DNA of 64,000 nt from Microterricola viridarii (GTDB lineage Bacteria > Actinomycetota > Actinomycetes > Actinomycetales > Microbacteriaceae): positions 2,356,001 through 2,420,000 of the forward strand of contig NZ_CP014145.1 of NCBI RefSeq assembly GCF_001542775.1. The letters run 5' to 3'. Below are positions 38,889-49,942 of this stretch, piece after piece (positions within the stretch are counted from its first letter, which is position 1; every line of letters begins with the position of its first letter). The position numbers and the translations under genes are program-made. Under the pieces are notes generated by a model. It was not told the origin of the DNA and made no database searches. It saw only the letters and a program-made list of their open reading frames with translations.

Positions 38889-38917
38889 AAAAGCCCCGGC
38901 CGTGGGGCCGGGGCTTT
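38889..38917 (-). terminator. Intrinsic terminator of carD
   Basis: AAAGCCCCGGCC and GGCCGGGGCTTT form a 12-bp stem with loop GTGG; the minus strand continues TTTTGTGTTG. It lies 31 bases after the carD stop and before ispDF. Confidence 0.85.
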
Positions 38918-38948
38918 CGGATGCAGCGGGTGTATCGAGTGGGTGGGC

Positions 38949-39431
38949 CTAGGAGGCCAGCACCTCGTCGAGCACGTTGGAAGCCTTCTCCTCGTCGGTC
39001 TTCTCAGCCAGAGCAAGCTCCGAGATCAGAATCTGACGGGCCTTGGCGAGCATGCGCTTCTCGCCGGCGGAGAGGCCGCGGTCCTGGTCGCGGCGCCACA
39101 GGTCGCGGACGACCTCGGACACCTTGATGACATCACCGGATGCCAGCTTCTCCAGGTTCGCCTTGTAACGACGCGACCAGTTAGTGGGCTCCTCGGTGAA
39201 GGGTGCGCGCAGCACCTCGAACACCTTGTCGAGGCCCTCACGGCCAATAACGTCGCGAACGCCGACCAGGTCGACGTTCTCAGCGGGGACCTCAATGGTC
39301 AAGTCACCCTGGGTGACGTTGAGCTTGAGGTAGAGCTTCTCTTCACCCTTGATGACACGGGTCTTGATTTCGATGATCGTTGCAGCACCGTGGTGCGGGT
39401 AAACGACGGTTTCGCCAACCTCAAAAAGCAT
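38949..39431 (-). CDS. carD: CarD-family RNA polymerase-binding regulator
   Basis: The 160-residue protein has an N-terminal RNA-polymerase-interaction domain ([37 protein letters not shown]) and a C-terminal helical DNA-binding domain ([36 protein letters not shown]). The conserved Trp that wedges the promoter bubble is in DLWRRDQ. CarD stabilises open complexes at many promoters, including rRNA promoters. GAAGGGA lies about 9 bases before ATG 39431. Gene order matches Rv3583c. Confidence 0.95.
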   Translation of the reverse strand: MLFEVGETVVYPHHGAATIIEIKTRVIKGEEKLYLKLNVTQGDLTIEVPAENVDLVGVRDVIGREGLDKVFEVLRAPFTEEPTNWSRRYKANLEKLASGDVIKVSEVVRDLWRRDQDRGLSAGEKRMLAKARQILISELALAEKTDEEKASNVLDEVLAS

Positions 39432-39607
39432 GAATTGATATCCCTTCAGCAACCTCTATGATACCACAGCCGCAATAGTGGTAAGGTTCGCCTTGCTCCC
39501 GCGGTGGCGCCGCACCGATAGGCTAAACTCTGGAGCGATATTTCGCACGCGCTCCCCCGCTCACCAGCTGACCGGCCGGTGAGGGAGCGCAATTTTTTGG
39601 AGGTCTT

Positions 39608-40090
39608 GTGAAGGCGCGTATTGCGGCATCCGTTCTCTTGGCTGCTGGCCTTCTGGTCGGCACCGCTGGTTGCAATCTGGTGGCCCCGCAGGCCACGACC
39701 AAGCACTATGACGCGAGCGACGGAGTGAGCGCCAACATCGGCACGGTCGACGTGCGCAACGCCATTGTTGTGAGCGATGACGGCGAGCTGGGCAACCTGG
39801 TTGTCACCTTCGTCAACACCGGCGCCGAGCGCGCCAAGGTCACGGTGCAGTACGACTCGGCCGGCAAGAAGACCACCGAGACCGTCACCCTCGACGCCAA
39901 CTCGAGCACGCAGATCGGCCAGCCCGGCGGCGACGACGTGACCCTCGAGAAGATGGGTGTTCGGCCCGGAGCGCTCATCCCGATCTTCTTCCAGTCCGGA
40001 GAGGCCGAGGGCAAGGAGCTCCTGGTCCCCGTGCTCACCACTCAGCTGGAGGAGTACTCGACGCTGGCGCCCACGGCACCCAGCAAGTAG
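39608..40090 (+). CDS. Lipoprotein next to carD (LpqE-like position)
   Basis: The 160-residue protein starts at GTG with GGAGG 4 bases upstream. The signal peptide has a lipobox (LLVGTAGC, Cys22), then a beta-rich domain (VDVRNAIVVSDDGELGNLVV, VTLDANSSTQIG) resembling the copper-chaperone-like PCuAC fold but without an evident Met/His copper site. In M. tuberculosis the lipoprotein gene lpqE (Rv3584) holds the same position divergent from carD. Function unknown. Confidence 0.8.
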   Translation: MKARIAASVLLAAGLLVGTAGCNLVAPQATTKHYDASDGVSANIGTVDVRNAIVVSDDGELGNLVVTFVNTGAERAKVTVQYDSAGKKTTETVTLDANSSTQIGQPGGDDVTLEKMGVRPGALIPIFFQSGEAEGKELLVPVLTTQLEEYSTLAPTAPSK

Positions 40091-40103
40091 CACTCCCGCA
40101 AGA

Positions 40104-40141
40104 ACACGAAGAGGCGCACCCGCGGGTGCGCCTCTTCGTGT
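40104..40141. terminator. Perfect 38-bp palindrome between convergent genes
   Basis: Two 19-base halves, exact reverse complements without a loop, lie between the lipoprotein gene and regX3. Probably a two-way terminator. Confidence 0.8.
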
Positions 40142-40178
40142 GTGTGCTGGGGCTTCTCGGCCGGGCGGATGCCGCCGG

Positions 40179-40859
40179 CTAGGCCTCGAAGCGGTAGCCG
40201 AGCCCGCGCACGGTGAGCAGCATCGCCGGCTCGGACGGCACCGCCTCAATGCGGGAGCGGATGCGCTTGATGTGCACGTCGAGCGTCTTCGTGTCGCCGA
40301 AGTAGTCGGTGCCCCACACCCGGTCGATCAGCTGGCCACGGGTGAGCACCCGGCCGGCGTTGCGCATCAGGTACTCGAGCAGTTCGAATTCCTTCAGCGG
40401 CATGGGCGTCAGCTCGCCGTTCACGCTCACCGTGTGGCGCTCGACGTCCATGCGCACGCTGCCCGCCTCGATGATGCTGTCGTCTGCGGCATCCGCCTCG
40501 ACATGGCGGCGCAGCACGGCCCGGGCCCTCGCCAGCAGCTCGCGGGTCGAGTAAGGCTTGGTCATGTAGTCGTCGGCGCCGAGCTCCAGCCCCACCACGA
40601 TGTCGACCTCTGAATCCTTCGCGGTGAGCATGATGATCGGCACGCTGGAGCGCTGACGGATCTGCCGGCACACCTCGGTGCCGGGGATCCCCGGCAGCAT
40701 CAGGTCGAGCAGCAGCAGATCGGCGCCGGCGCGGTCGAACTCACGCAGCGCACTCGGGCCGTCGGCGGCCACCGTCACCTCGTAGCCTTCGCGCTCGAGC
40801 AGGAAGCTGAGTGGCTCGCTGAGCGCCGGCTCGTCTTCGATCAGCAGAATACGTGTCAC
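40179..40859 (-). CDS. regX3: Response regulator RegX3 (phosphate)
   Basis: The 226-residue OmpR-family regulator has the receiver acidic pair in LLIEDEPALSEPL, phospho-Asp in LLLLDLMLPGIPGTEV and Lys in DDYMTKPYSTRELL. The winged helix holds MPLKEFELLEYLMRNAGRVL and LDVHIKRIRSRIE. It matches RegX3/PhoP-type phosphate regulators. GTG 40859 overlaps the SenX3 stop (GTGA). Candidate target sites with 11-bp direct repeats precede phoU (42086) and pstS (51063). Confidence 0.92.
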   Translation of the reverse strand: MTRILLIEDEPALSEPLSFLLEREGYEVTVAADGPSALREFDRAGADLLLLDLMLPGIPGTEVCRQIRQRSSVPIIMLTAKDSEVDIVVGLELGADDYMTKPYSTRELLARARAVLRRHVEADAADDSIIEAGSVRMDVERHTVSVNGELTPMPLKEFELLEYLMRNAGRVLTRGQLIDRVWGTDYFGDTKTLDVHIKRIRSRIEAVPSEPAMLLTVRGLGYRFEA

Positions 40860-42013
40860 GCGGTGTCTCCCAATGGTTCGGTGGCTGGTGCGGCCTTCGC
40901 GTCAGGAAGGCGGATGGTGAATGAGGACCCGAGGCCGGGCTGCGACCAGACCCGGATGTCGCCACCGTGGTTCTGCACGGCGTGCTTGACGATGGCCAGG
41001 CCGAGGCCGGTGCCGCCGGTGTTGCGGGCCCTCGCCTGGTCGACGCGGAAGAACCGTTCGAAGACGCGGTCCTGGTCTTCCTCCGGGATGCCGACGCCCT
41101 GGTCTGTCACGACGATCTCCACCACGCCTGCGCCGACCTTGACGCCGACGCCGACGCGCGCGCCGGGCGGCGAGTAGTTGACGGCGTTGGCGACGAGGTT
41201 GTTCACGGCGACGGTCAGCAGTGCCTCGTCGCCGAGCACCTGCGCCCCGGTGCGGCGGCCGATCGCGATCTCGATGTGGTTGCCCTCGGCGACGACCCGG
41301 TTCTGTTCCACGGCGGCGACGACAACGGCGTCGATGTCGACAGGGCGCGCCTCGGCGACGGCATCCTGGGCCTGCAGCCGGGAGAGCTCGATGATCTCCT
41401 GGGTGAGTCGGGCCAGCCGGGCCGATTCGCTGCCCAAACGGTTCGCGAAGCGGCGCACCTGGGCCGGCTCGTCGGCGGCGGCGTCGAGGGCCTCGGCCAG
41501 CAGGCCGACGGAGGCGATGGGTGTCTTCAGCTCGTGGCTGACGTTGGCCACGAAGTCGCGACGCACCTCGTCGAGGCGGTGCGACTCTGTGCGGTCATCG
41601 GCCAGCAGCAGCACGAATCGGGTGCCGAGCCGAGCGACGCGCACGCTGAGGTAGACGTTGGCGTCGCCGAACGGCCCGCGCTTCAGCACCAGCTCACGGC
41701 TGAGCGGCTCACCGCTGCGCCGCACCTGATCGGCGAGGGCCAGCATCTCCGGGTGCACGAGGGTGTTGTTCCAGACCAGCCCCATCGCGTGGGCGCCGGG
41801 CGAGGCCTTCATCACGTTGTGCGAGGGGTCGAGCACGATCCCGGCCGATTCGAGTGCCTCGAGCACCTGATCGATGCCGTCGGGGATGCGCGGGCTGACC
41901 ACGCCGGCCGCCGACGTTCCGCGACGTTCGGCCAGGTGCAGCAGGGTGACAAAGCCCGCGCCGACAGCGAGGCCGAGTGCCAGGGCGAGCAGCACCAACC
42001 AGGTGGAGTCCAT
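40856..42013 (-). CDS. senX3: Sensor histidine kinase SenX3 (phosphate)
   Basis: The 385-residue kinase has a short N-terminal membrane segment (about 5-28), a PAS-like domain (about 50-150), HisKA with VSHELKTPIASVGLLAEA, and an ATPase domain with NNLVANAVNYSPPG, DQGVGIPEED and GGTGLGLAIVKHAV. It has no large external sensor, as expected for PhoR/SenX3 kinases that sense phosphate through the Pst complex and PhoU. GTG 42019 is an alternative start. phoU is divergent 180 bases away. Confidence 0.92.
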   Translation of the reverse strand: MDSTWLVLLALALGLAVGAGFVTLLHLAERRGTSAAGVVSPRIPDGIDQVLEALESAGIVLDPSHNVMKASPGAHAMGLVWNNTLVHPEMLALADQVRRSGEPLSRELVLKRGPFGDANVYLSVRVARLGTRFVLLLADDRTESHRLDEVRRDFVANVSHELKTPIASVGLLAEALDAAADEPAQVRRFANRLGSESARLARLTQEIIELSRLQAQDAVAEARPVDIDAVVVAAVEQNRVVAEGNHIEIAIGRRTGAQVLGDEALLTVAVNNLVANAVNYSPPGARVGVGVKVGAGVVEIVVTDQGVGIPEEDQDRVFERFFRVDQARARNTGGTGLGLAIVKHAVQNHGGDIRVWSQPGLGSSFTIRLPDAKAAPATEPLGDTA

Positions 42014-42085
42014 GCCCACTAGAGTAGTGAACCCACCGGGCAGTAATACTCCGTTAGGCCTCAGATAGCCCCTCCTTTGCCGAGT

Positions 42086-42118
42086 GTTCAGGAGCGCGGC
42101 ACCGTTTGTTCACCTGAT
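42086..42118 (+). promoter_or_regulatory. Candidate PHO box (RegX3 site) upstream of phoU
   Basis: Three 11-base units start at 42086 (GTTCAGGAGCG), 42097 (CGGCACCGTTT) and 42108 (GTTCACCTGAT). The outer two match the GTTCACC half-site of actinobacterial PHO boxes and are 22 bases apart. It lies between senX3 and phoU and could serve both. Confidence 0.5.
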
Positions 42119-42195
42119 GGGGCATCATCGAGCAGGGGGCCAATCGGGTCTTCAGTTGCCGTGGTCGCCCGTCGGCAGGAAGGACCAGAACAGCC

Positions 42196-42855
42196 GTGCG
42201 TGAAGTGTTTCAGCAGGAGCTCCGCGAGGTGCAGGATCGACTCGTCGAACTGAGCGGCCTCGTTGCCATCTCGATCGAGAAGGCCACCCGCGCTTTCAAC
42301 GACTCCGACGTCATGCTCGCCGAGGAGGTGATCGCCGACGACGACAAGATCGACGGCCTCACCGTCGCCCTCGATGAGCTCGCCATCATGATCTTGGCCA
42401 GGCAGCAGCCTGTCGCCCGTGATCTCCGCATCGTGGTCAGCGCGCTGCGCATCAGCGCATCGCTCGAGCGTATGGGTGACATGTCCACGCACATCGCCCA
42501 GCTCGCCCGCTACCGTTTCCCCGACAAGGTGGTGCCCAAGTCGCTGCGCGGAACGTTCGCCGAGATGGGCCGCCTCGACGTGGAGATCGCGCAGAAGCTG
42601 ACCGAGCTGCTGCGCAGCCAGGACGTGCAGCTGGCCGAGACCATCCGCAACGACGACGACGAGATCGACGCGCTGCACCTCAGCGTCTTCGACAAGGTGC
42701 TCGGTGAGACCTGGAAGGGTCAGGCCGCCGACACCGTCGACGCCACCCTGGCCAGCCGCTACCACGAGCGTTTCGCCGACCACGCAGTCTCCATCGCCAA
42801 GAAGGTGCTCTACCTGGCGACCGGCGACTGGGACCCGGACGCCCCGAGCGCGTAA
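42196..42855 (+). CDS. phoU: Phosphate system accessory protein PhoU
   Basis: The 219-residue all-helical protein is a duplicated three-helix PhoU repeat. Metal-binding motifs occur in each half (DDKIDGLTVALDE and DDDEIDALHLSVFD), and ISASLERMGDMSTHIAQLA is the family core. PhoU links the Pst transporter to the SenX3 kinase and restrains the phosphate response. Start GTG 42196, with a weak GGAAGGA 11 bases upstream. Confidence 0.94.
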   Translation: MREVFQQELREVQDRLVELSGLVAISIEKATRAFNDSDVMLAEEVIADDDKIDGLTVALDELAIMILARQQPVARDLRIVVSALRISASLERMGDMSTHIAQLARYRFPDKVVPKSLRGTFAEMGRLDVEIAQKLTELLRSQDVQLAETIRNDDDEIDALHLSVFDKVLGETWKGQAADTVDATLASRYHERFADHAVSIAKKVLYLATGDWDPDAPSA

Positions 42856-42867
42856 CGCTTAACGAAG

Positions 42868-42899
42868 AAGACTCCGGATGCCGCGGCATCCGGAGTCTT
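42868..42899. terminator. Perfect 32-bp palindrome between phoU and gpmA
   Basis: Two exact 16-base halves whose centre contains GGATGCC paired with GGCATCC. It separates two convergent genes and probably terminates both. Confidence 0.8.
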
Positions 42900-42918
42900 A
42901 TTCGTTCAGGCTGTGTGC

Positions 42919-43671
42919 CTACTTCTTGCCCTGGGCGGCAACCGCGGCGGCGCCGGCAGCGGCGGCCTCGGGGTCAAGGTACTCGCCGGGGCCGAGCGGC
43001 ATCAGGTCTTCGCCCAGCTTGTAGACGAGCGGGATGCCGGTCGGGATGTTCAGCTCGGCGATCTCGTCGTCGCTGATGCCGTCGAGGTGCTTGACGAGGG
43101 CGCGCAGCGAGTTGCCGTGGGCGGTGACGAGCACCGTCTTGCCTGCACGCAGGTCGGCCGAGATGTCGTCCTCCCAGTACGGCAGCATGCGCACGATGAC
43201 GTCCTTGAGGCACTCGGTGCGGGGCAGCTCGTCGTCGCTGAGGTTCGCGTAGCGGGCGTCGCCCACCTGCGAGAATTCGGCGTCGTCGGCCAACACGGGC
43301 GGCGGCACGTCGAAGCTGCGGCGCCACAGCTGGAACTGCTCGGGGCCGTACTTCTCCAGCGTCTCTGCCTTGTCCAGGCCCTGCAGCGCACCGTAGTGGC
43401 GCTCGTTCAGACGCCAGCTGCGGCGCACGTCGATCCAGGCGCGGTCGGCCTTGTCCAGCGCGATGTTCGCGGTCTGGATGGCGCGGGTGAGCACGGAGGT
43501 GTGCAGCACGTCGGGCAGCAGGCCGGCCTCGGCCAGCAGCTCGCCGGCGCGGGCGGCCTCGGCCTCGCCCTGCTCGCTCAGGCGGACGTCGACCCAGCCG
43601 GTGAAGAGGTTGGCCTGGTTCCAGGTGCTGTTGCCGTGGCGCAGCAGGATGAGTGTGTAAGGCGCAGTCAT
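42919..43671 (-). CDS. gpmA: Phosphoglycerate mutase, 2,3-bisphosphoglycerate-dependent
   Basis: The 250-residue histidine-phosphatase-fold enzyme has [20 protein letters not shown] (phospho-His12), [20 protein letters not shown] (catalytic Glu), and [18 protein letters not shown] (second His). It interconverts 3- and 2-phosphoglycerate in glycolysis. An Ala-rich tail ends in Lys-Lys. ATG 43671 gives the family N-terminus. Confidence 0.96.
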   Translation of the reverse strand: MTAPYTLILLRHGNSTWNQANLFTGWVDVRLSEQGEAEAARAGELLAEAGLLPDVLHTSVLTRAIQTANIALDKADRAWIDVRRSWRLNERHYGALQGLDKAETLEKYGPEQFQLWRRSFDVPPPVLADDAEFSQVGDARYANLSDDELPRTECLKDVIVRMLPYWEDDISADLRAGKTVLVTAHGNSLRALVKHLDGISDDEIAELNIPTGIPLVYKLGEDLMPLGPGEYLDPEAAAAGAAAVAAQGKK

Positions 43672-43738
43672 GCTTTCCACTCTAGCGATCCCGCCCCGTG
43701 GTCATACTGAACAAGTCTCTGATGGCAGAATTGTTCGA

Positions 43739-44563
43739 ATGCCAGTTGGAACAATCACACGCGGAACGACGAACACCAACCGGCTCCGCCGCATCGACCG
43801 TTGGACGCAGACGCTGTCGGTGCTGCGCCACAGCTCCGACCCGCTCGTCGTCGACCTCGGCTACGGCGCGAGCGCCGTGACCAGCCTGGAGCTGCACCAG
43901 CGGCTGGCGAAGACCCGCTCAGAAGTCGAGGTCCTCGGCCTCGAGATCGACCCCGAGCGGGTGCGCGGGGCGAACGCGCAGCTGGAAGCCGTGCGGGACG
44001 GCGAGACGGGGTTCGCCACGGATGCCGCGGTGCGTTTCGCGCTGGGCGGCTTCGAGGTTCCGCTGCCGAACGGGCGGCGTGCGGCCGTCATCCGCGCCCT
44101 CAACGTGCTGCGCCAGTATGACGAGTCTGAGGTGCTGCCGGCCTGGCGGATGCTGGTGCCCCGGCTGCAGCCGGGCGGCGTGCTGATCGACGGCACCTGC
44201 GACGAGATCGGCCGTATCGCGGCCTGGGTCGCGGTGCAGGCGGACGGTCCGGCGACTTTTTCCATCGCGTTGCGCCTGGACGAGCTGGAGAAGCCGTCGA
44301 TCGTGGCCGAGAGGCTGCCGAAGGCACTGATCCACCGCAACGTGGAGGGCGAGCGGGTGCACGCGCTGCTCGGCCTGCTCGACCGGCACTGGCAGTACAA
44401 CGCCGCGTTGGCCGCCTACGGCCCGGTGCAGCGCTGGCTGGCGACCGTGGAGGGCGTGCGCGCCGCCGGCTGGCCGGTGCAGGGCGGCCGCTCCCGCTGG
44501 CGGCTCGGCGAGCTGACCGTGCCGTGGGACTCTGTCGCCCCGAACGGCTTCAGCTGGCAGTAG
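43739..44563 (+). CDS. Class I SAM-dependent methyltransferase-like protein
   Basis: The 274-residue protein has motif I LVVDLGYGASAVTSLELHQR and an acidic motif II VLGLEIDPERV, which bind S-adenosylmethionine. The C-terminal half (ALIHRNVEGERVHALLGLLD, YGPVQRWLATVEGVRAAGW) is conserved in actinobacterial relatives as I recall it, but has no known substrate. The start ATG 43739 is tentative; an in-frame start further left would overlap gpmA's start region. It is divergent from gpmA. Confidence 0.72.
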   Translation: MPVGTITRGTTNTNRLRRIDRWTQTLSVLRHSSDPLVVDLGYGASAVTSLELHQRLAKTRSEVEVLGLEIDPERVRGANAQLEAVRDGETGFATDAAVRFALGGFEVPLPNGRRAAVIRALNVLRQYDESEVLPAWRMLVPRLQPGGVLIDGTCDEIGRIAAWVAVQADGPATFSIALRLDELEKPSIVAERLPKALIHRNVEGERVHALLGLLDRHWQYNAALAAYGPVQRWLATVEGVRAAGWPVQGGRSRWRLGELTVPWDSVAPNGFSWQ

Positions 44564-44579
44564 CGGGCAGGCTCGCGCG

Positions 44580-45737
44580 CTAGATTCCGCGGGCGCCGAG
44601 GCGTGGCAGCCGCGGCACGTTGGCGGCCGCTCCGGCATCCGTCGGCACGATCGCCTGCTGAGCTGCCGCGACCTTCTCGCCGTGCGCGTGTACCTCGAGC
44701 TGCACGTCGAGTGGCACGTTGCGCTTGACGACGGCCAGGGCGATCGGGCCGAGCTCATGGTGGATCGCGGCGCTCGTGATCTGGCCGATGAGCTTCCACT
44801 CGGCCTCGGATTCCGGCCGCACCTTCTCGGCCAGCACCTCGTCGCCGTGCACCGGCAGGATCGTGTCGGAGCCGTCCAGGTGCAGCATGACCAGGCGCCG
44901 CGGCGGGTGGCCGAGGTTGTGCACCTTCGCCACCGTCTCCTGCCCGCGGTAGCAGCCCTTGCTCAAGTGCACGGCGCTGCGCAGCCAGTCCAGCTCGTGC
45001 GGGATCGTCTTCTCGTCGCCCTCCAGGGCCAGGCGCGGGCGCCAGGCGGCGATGCGCAGGGCTTCCACGGCGAGGATGCCGGCAGCCGTCGGCTCCCCTG
45101 CGGCCACTCGCTCGGCGAGCGCGGGCAGTGCCGTGCGCGGCACGAGCACCTCCTGCCAGTGCCAGTCGGATGCCGGGTGTCCCTCGGCGCTGGCGTACTG
45201 CCAGCCTCCGGGCGTGACGGCCGTCCACGGGTCGACCCAGACCAGCGGCACCCCGTTCGGCGCGGCCACCGGCAGCGCCAGGGCGGCGAGCGCCTCGGCA
45301 TCCGGGGCCATCGCGCCGATGGTCGCGTAGTTCTCGCTCTCGTCGGTGACCTCCACGCGCAGCATGAAGCGCATCTTCAGCAGCCAGGCCTGCACGCCGG
45401 GCAGCTCCGCAGCCTCCAGCAGCAGCCAGGTGGTGACGCCGTCGTCGAGCACGCGCATGTCGTACTCGACACGGCCGTTGCCGTCGAGCACGAGGGTCTC
45501 GCTGGACTCGCCCGGGGCCAGCCGGTCCAGCCGCTGCGAGGTCATCGAGTTCAGCCAGCTGAGCCGGTCAGGGCCCGTCACGGCGAGCACGCCGCGGTGC
45601 GAGAGGTCGACGATCGCGGTGCCAGCCGCCAGCCGCCGTTGCTCGACCATTGGGTTGCCGTAGTGGGCGGCGACCCCGGCGTCGAGGCCGTCGGCCGCGA
45701 CTGCTGCGGGCAGGGCGAGGAACGGGGAGGTGGTCAT
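44580..45737 (-). CDS. ygfZ: YgfZ/GcvT folate-binding protein
   Basis: The 385-residue member of the COG0354 family carries the signature KGCYRGQETVAKVHNLGH with its conserved Cys, plus the GcvT-like tetrahydrofolate fold (DLSHRGVLAVTGPDRLSWLN). YgfZ uses folate to help build or repair iron-sulfur clusters of certain enzymes. The stop of the nitrobindin-like gene is 3 bases upstream, indicating co-transcription. Confidence 0.92.
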   Translation of the reverse strand: MTTSPFLALPAAVAADGLDAGVAAHYGNPMVEQRRLAAGTAIVDLSHRGVLAVTGPDRLSWLNSMTSQRLDRLAPGESSETLVLDGNGRVEYDMRVLDDGVTTWLLLEAAELPGVQAWLLKMRFMLRVEVTDESENYATIGAMAPDAEALAALALPVAAPNGVPLVWVDPWTAVTPGGWQYASAEGHPASDWHWQEVLVPRTALPALAERVAAGEPTAAGILAVEALRIAAWRPRLALEGDEKTIPHELDWLRSAVHLSKGCYRGQETVAKVHNLGHPPRRLVMLHLDGSDTILPVHGDEVLAEKVRPESEAEWKLIGQITSAAIHHELGPIALAVVKRNVPLDVQLEVHAHGEKVAAAQQAIVPTDAGAAANVPRLPRLGARGI

Positions 45738-45740
45738 GCG

Positions 45741-46379
45741 TTAGTCCGCCTTGGCGAGTCGTCCGGAGGCGTGGGTGCGCAGGCTCTGGCCGAGCGCGGC
45801 GATGTCCCAGGCCCAGAGCAGGTGATTGTCGACGAGGCCGTACAGCCGGGTCGCCGCCGTGTAGTTCTTGGCGGTGCGCGTGCGCACGACGGCATCCGTC
45901 GCCAAGTCGATGCGCGGGCCGACCACCTGGCCGAGGTAGAGCTCGCTGACACCGTCCGGGTGCACGAGCGAGACCTCGATGTCAAAGCCGCCGGCGTCGT
46001 TGCGCAGCGTCTCGACCGATTCGGCGTCTGTATAAGGCGCGGTGCCGACCCCCGGGATCAGGCCCGGGCCGGCGTCGGACTCGCCGAGCGGCCGGCTGAG
46101 CCGCCAGTAGCCGGTCTCGGTGACGAGCGGTGTGGGCTCGCCGCCTTCCACCTCGGGGTAGAGCCAGCTGTAGGAGCTGTAGCTGAGGTACGGCAGCCCG
46201 TCGTGGCTGAAGCTGACACGCTGGCCGAACTCGCGGGTGACCTTCGTCGGCTCCGCCGTCGCTGGCGAGCCGGCGGGCGGGTCGATCGCGTAGTCGAGTA
46301 CGCCGGAGCCCTCCCAGACGCCCAACAACCAGGACAGGGGAACGAGCTCGGCGTGCAGGCCGAGCGGGATCTCAATCAT
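45741..46379 (-). CDS. Nitrobindin-like (FABP/DUF1794) heme-binding protein
   Basis: The 212-residue beta-barrel has the family start LSWLLGVWEGSGVLDY and the barrel segments FGQRVSFSHDGLPYLSY and TETGYWRLSRP. A C-terminal HASGRLAKAD contains the His that binds heme in characterised nitrobindins. Such proteins bind ferric heme and may scavenge NO or peroxynitrite. It is upstream of ygfZ in one operon, an order I recall in other actinobacteria. Confidence 0.85.
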   Translation of the reverse strand: MIEIPLGLHAELVPLSWLLGVWEGSGVLDYAIDPPAGSPATAEPTKVTREFGQRVSFSHDGLPYLSYSSYSWLYPEVEGGEPTPLVTETGYWRLSRPLGESDAGPGLIPGVGTAPYTDAESVETLRNDAGGFDIEVSLVHPDGVSELYLGQVVGPRIDLATDAVVRTRTAKNYTAATRLYGLVDNHLLWAWDIAALGQSLRTHASGRLAKAD

Positions 46380-46385
46380 GCGGAG

Positions 46386-46499
46386 TTACCGCTGACCCCG
46401 CCACAGCTTGTAAACGACGACGCCAGAGATCCACACGATGGCCAGGCTGGCCAAGCCGAGCAGACCGATAAAGAGCAGTTCAAGAGCAAGCGGTGACAT
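46386..46499 (-). CDS. 37-residue single-span membrane protein
   Basis: ATG 46499 begins MSPLALELLFIGLLGLASLA; the product is one hydrophobic helix ending in YKLWRGQR, followed by TAA. TAGAAT ends 6 bases before the ATG, so the transcript may be leaderless, or AAGG just before the ATG may serve as a binding site. It lies 6 bases upstream of the nitrobindin-like gene on the same strand, so it may be the first gene of that operon. No known family. Confidence 0.6.
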   Translation of the reverse strand: MSPLALELLFIGLLGLASLAIVWISGVVVYKLWRGQR

Positions 46500-46557
46500 G
46501 CCTTGATTCTACCCATGCCGTCGGCCTGTGCCGCAGCTGCGCACCCGGCGGGTGGCG

Positions 46558-46902
46558 TTACCGGTGCAGGAGCTGGACTCCATTGGCGGATGCCGCGAGC
46601 GCGAAGATCACGGTGGCGACCGCCAGGATCACCGCGCTGCCGACCAGGCTCGCCGTCACCCGGCTGACGAAGTCTTCCTTGCGGCCGGTGGCCAGCTGAA
46701 CGGCCAGGGCGCAAATGGTGCTGACGGCCAGGGTCAGGCTGATGCCGCCGAGCGCGTCCTCCGGGCGGGCGATGATGCCGGTGAGAATCGCCCCGGCGAG
46801 CGCCAGCACCCAAATCGGGGCGATGCTCTGCCACGCGCGGCGCACGCCGTTCTGCCCCTCCCATGCCGGGTTGGAGGGGGTTTGCTGCTGCGCGGCTGCC
46901 AT
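46558..46902 (-). CDS. Small membrane protein, three hydrophobic segments
   Basis: The 114-residue product has hydrophobic stretches at about 26-45, 50-68 and 82-105, with a polar N-terminus (MAAAQQQTPSNPAWEG). The frame continues upstream to 47070 without family signal, so ATG 46902 is preferred. Function unknown. It is divergent from glnR. Confidence 0.7.
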   Translation of the reverse strand: MAAAQQQTPSNPAWEGQNGVRRAWQSIAPIWVLALAGAILTGIIARPEDALGGISLTLAVSTICALAVQLATGRKEDFVSRVTASLVGSAVILAVATVIFALAASANGVQLLHR

Positions 46903-47032
46903 GTCCCTATTCTGCCTCGTGGCGGCCCGACCCGCGACCAGGGACGCAGCCGGGGTTCCGGACGCGAAACACGCGCAGCGCGAAGCCGCGAGCAGGATAA
47001 GCTGAGCGCCACGATAAAGCTGGAGGATGCGC

Positions 47033-47704
47033 GTGGCGCAGTTGTTGATCCTGACGTCGGCTGTGAACAATGACGTACTTCCGGCGCTCGCACTGCTCTC
47101 TCACCGCGTGCGCGCCCTGCCGCCCCAGCTGGATCAACTGCTCGCGGCCCCCGAACCCGACCTGGTCCTGGTCGATGCCCGGCACAACCTGGTGCAGGCG
47201 AAGAGCCTCTGCACGATGCTGCGCGCGGCCGGGCTCACCGTGCCGGTGCTGCTCGTGCTGACCGAGGGCGGGCTCACGGCGGTCAGCCCGGAGTGGGGCG
47301 TCGACGATGTCGTGCTTGAGACGGCCGGGCCGGCAGAGATCGACGCGCGCATCCGGCTGGCATCCGCCCGCGCCCAGCCCGTCGCCTCGCCGACCATCAA
47401 GACATCCGGCGTCGTCATCGACGAGGCCAGCTATTCCGCGAAGATGCGGGGCAAGACGCTCGACCTGACCTACAAGGAGTTCGAGCTGCTGCGCTTCCTG
47501 GCCGGCAACCCGAGCCGTGTGTTCACCCGCGAGCAGCTGCTCAGCGAGGTGTGGGGCTACGACTACTTCGGCGGCACCCGCACCGTCGACGTGCACGTAC
47601 GCCGGTTGCGGGCCAAGCTCGGCGACCTCGAGACCGTCATCGGCACGGTGCGCAACGTCGGCTACCGCTTCAACGAGAGCGATGAAGAGGAACGTACGCC
47701 CTAG
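47033..47704 (+). CDS. glnR: Nitrogen regulator GlnR (orphan OmpR-type)
   Basis: The 223-residue protein closely follows actinobacterial Gln[59 protein letters not shown] and [20 protein letters not shown]. The receiver half lacks the N-terminal acidic pair and the conserved Lys, as in known GlnR, which works without phosphorylation. It activates ammonium, glutamine and nitrogen-scavenging genes. GTG 47033 is preferred because GGAGG sits 6 bases upstream; ATG 47027 overlaps that site. No kinase is adjacent. Confidence 0.94.
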   Translation: MAQLLILTSAVNNDVLPALALLSHRVRALPPQLDQLLAAPEPDLVLVDARHNLVQAKSLCTMLRAAGLTVPVLLVLTEGGLTAVSPEWGVDDVVLETAGPAEIDARIRLASARAQPVASPTIKTSGVVIDEASYSAKMRGKTLDLTYKEFELLRFLAGNPSRVFTREQLLSEVWGYDYFGGTRTVDVHVRRLRAKLGDLETVIGTVRNVGYRFNESDEEERTP

Positions 47705-47770
47705 CGTCGCGTCATCCCGCATTCGTCTCCACGCCACCATGCAGACGGAGTGGCGTGCCATGCTATTCAG

Positions 47771-49938
<2,168 letters not shown>

Positions 49939-49942
<4 letters not shown>

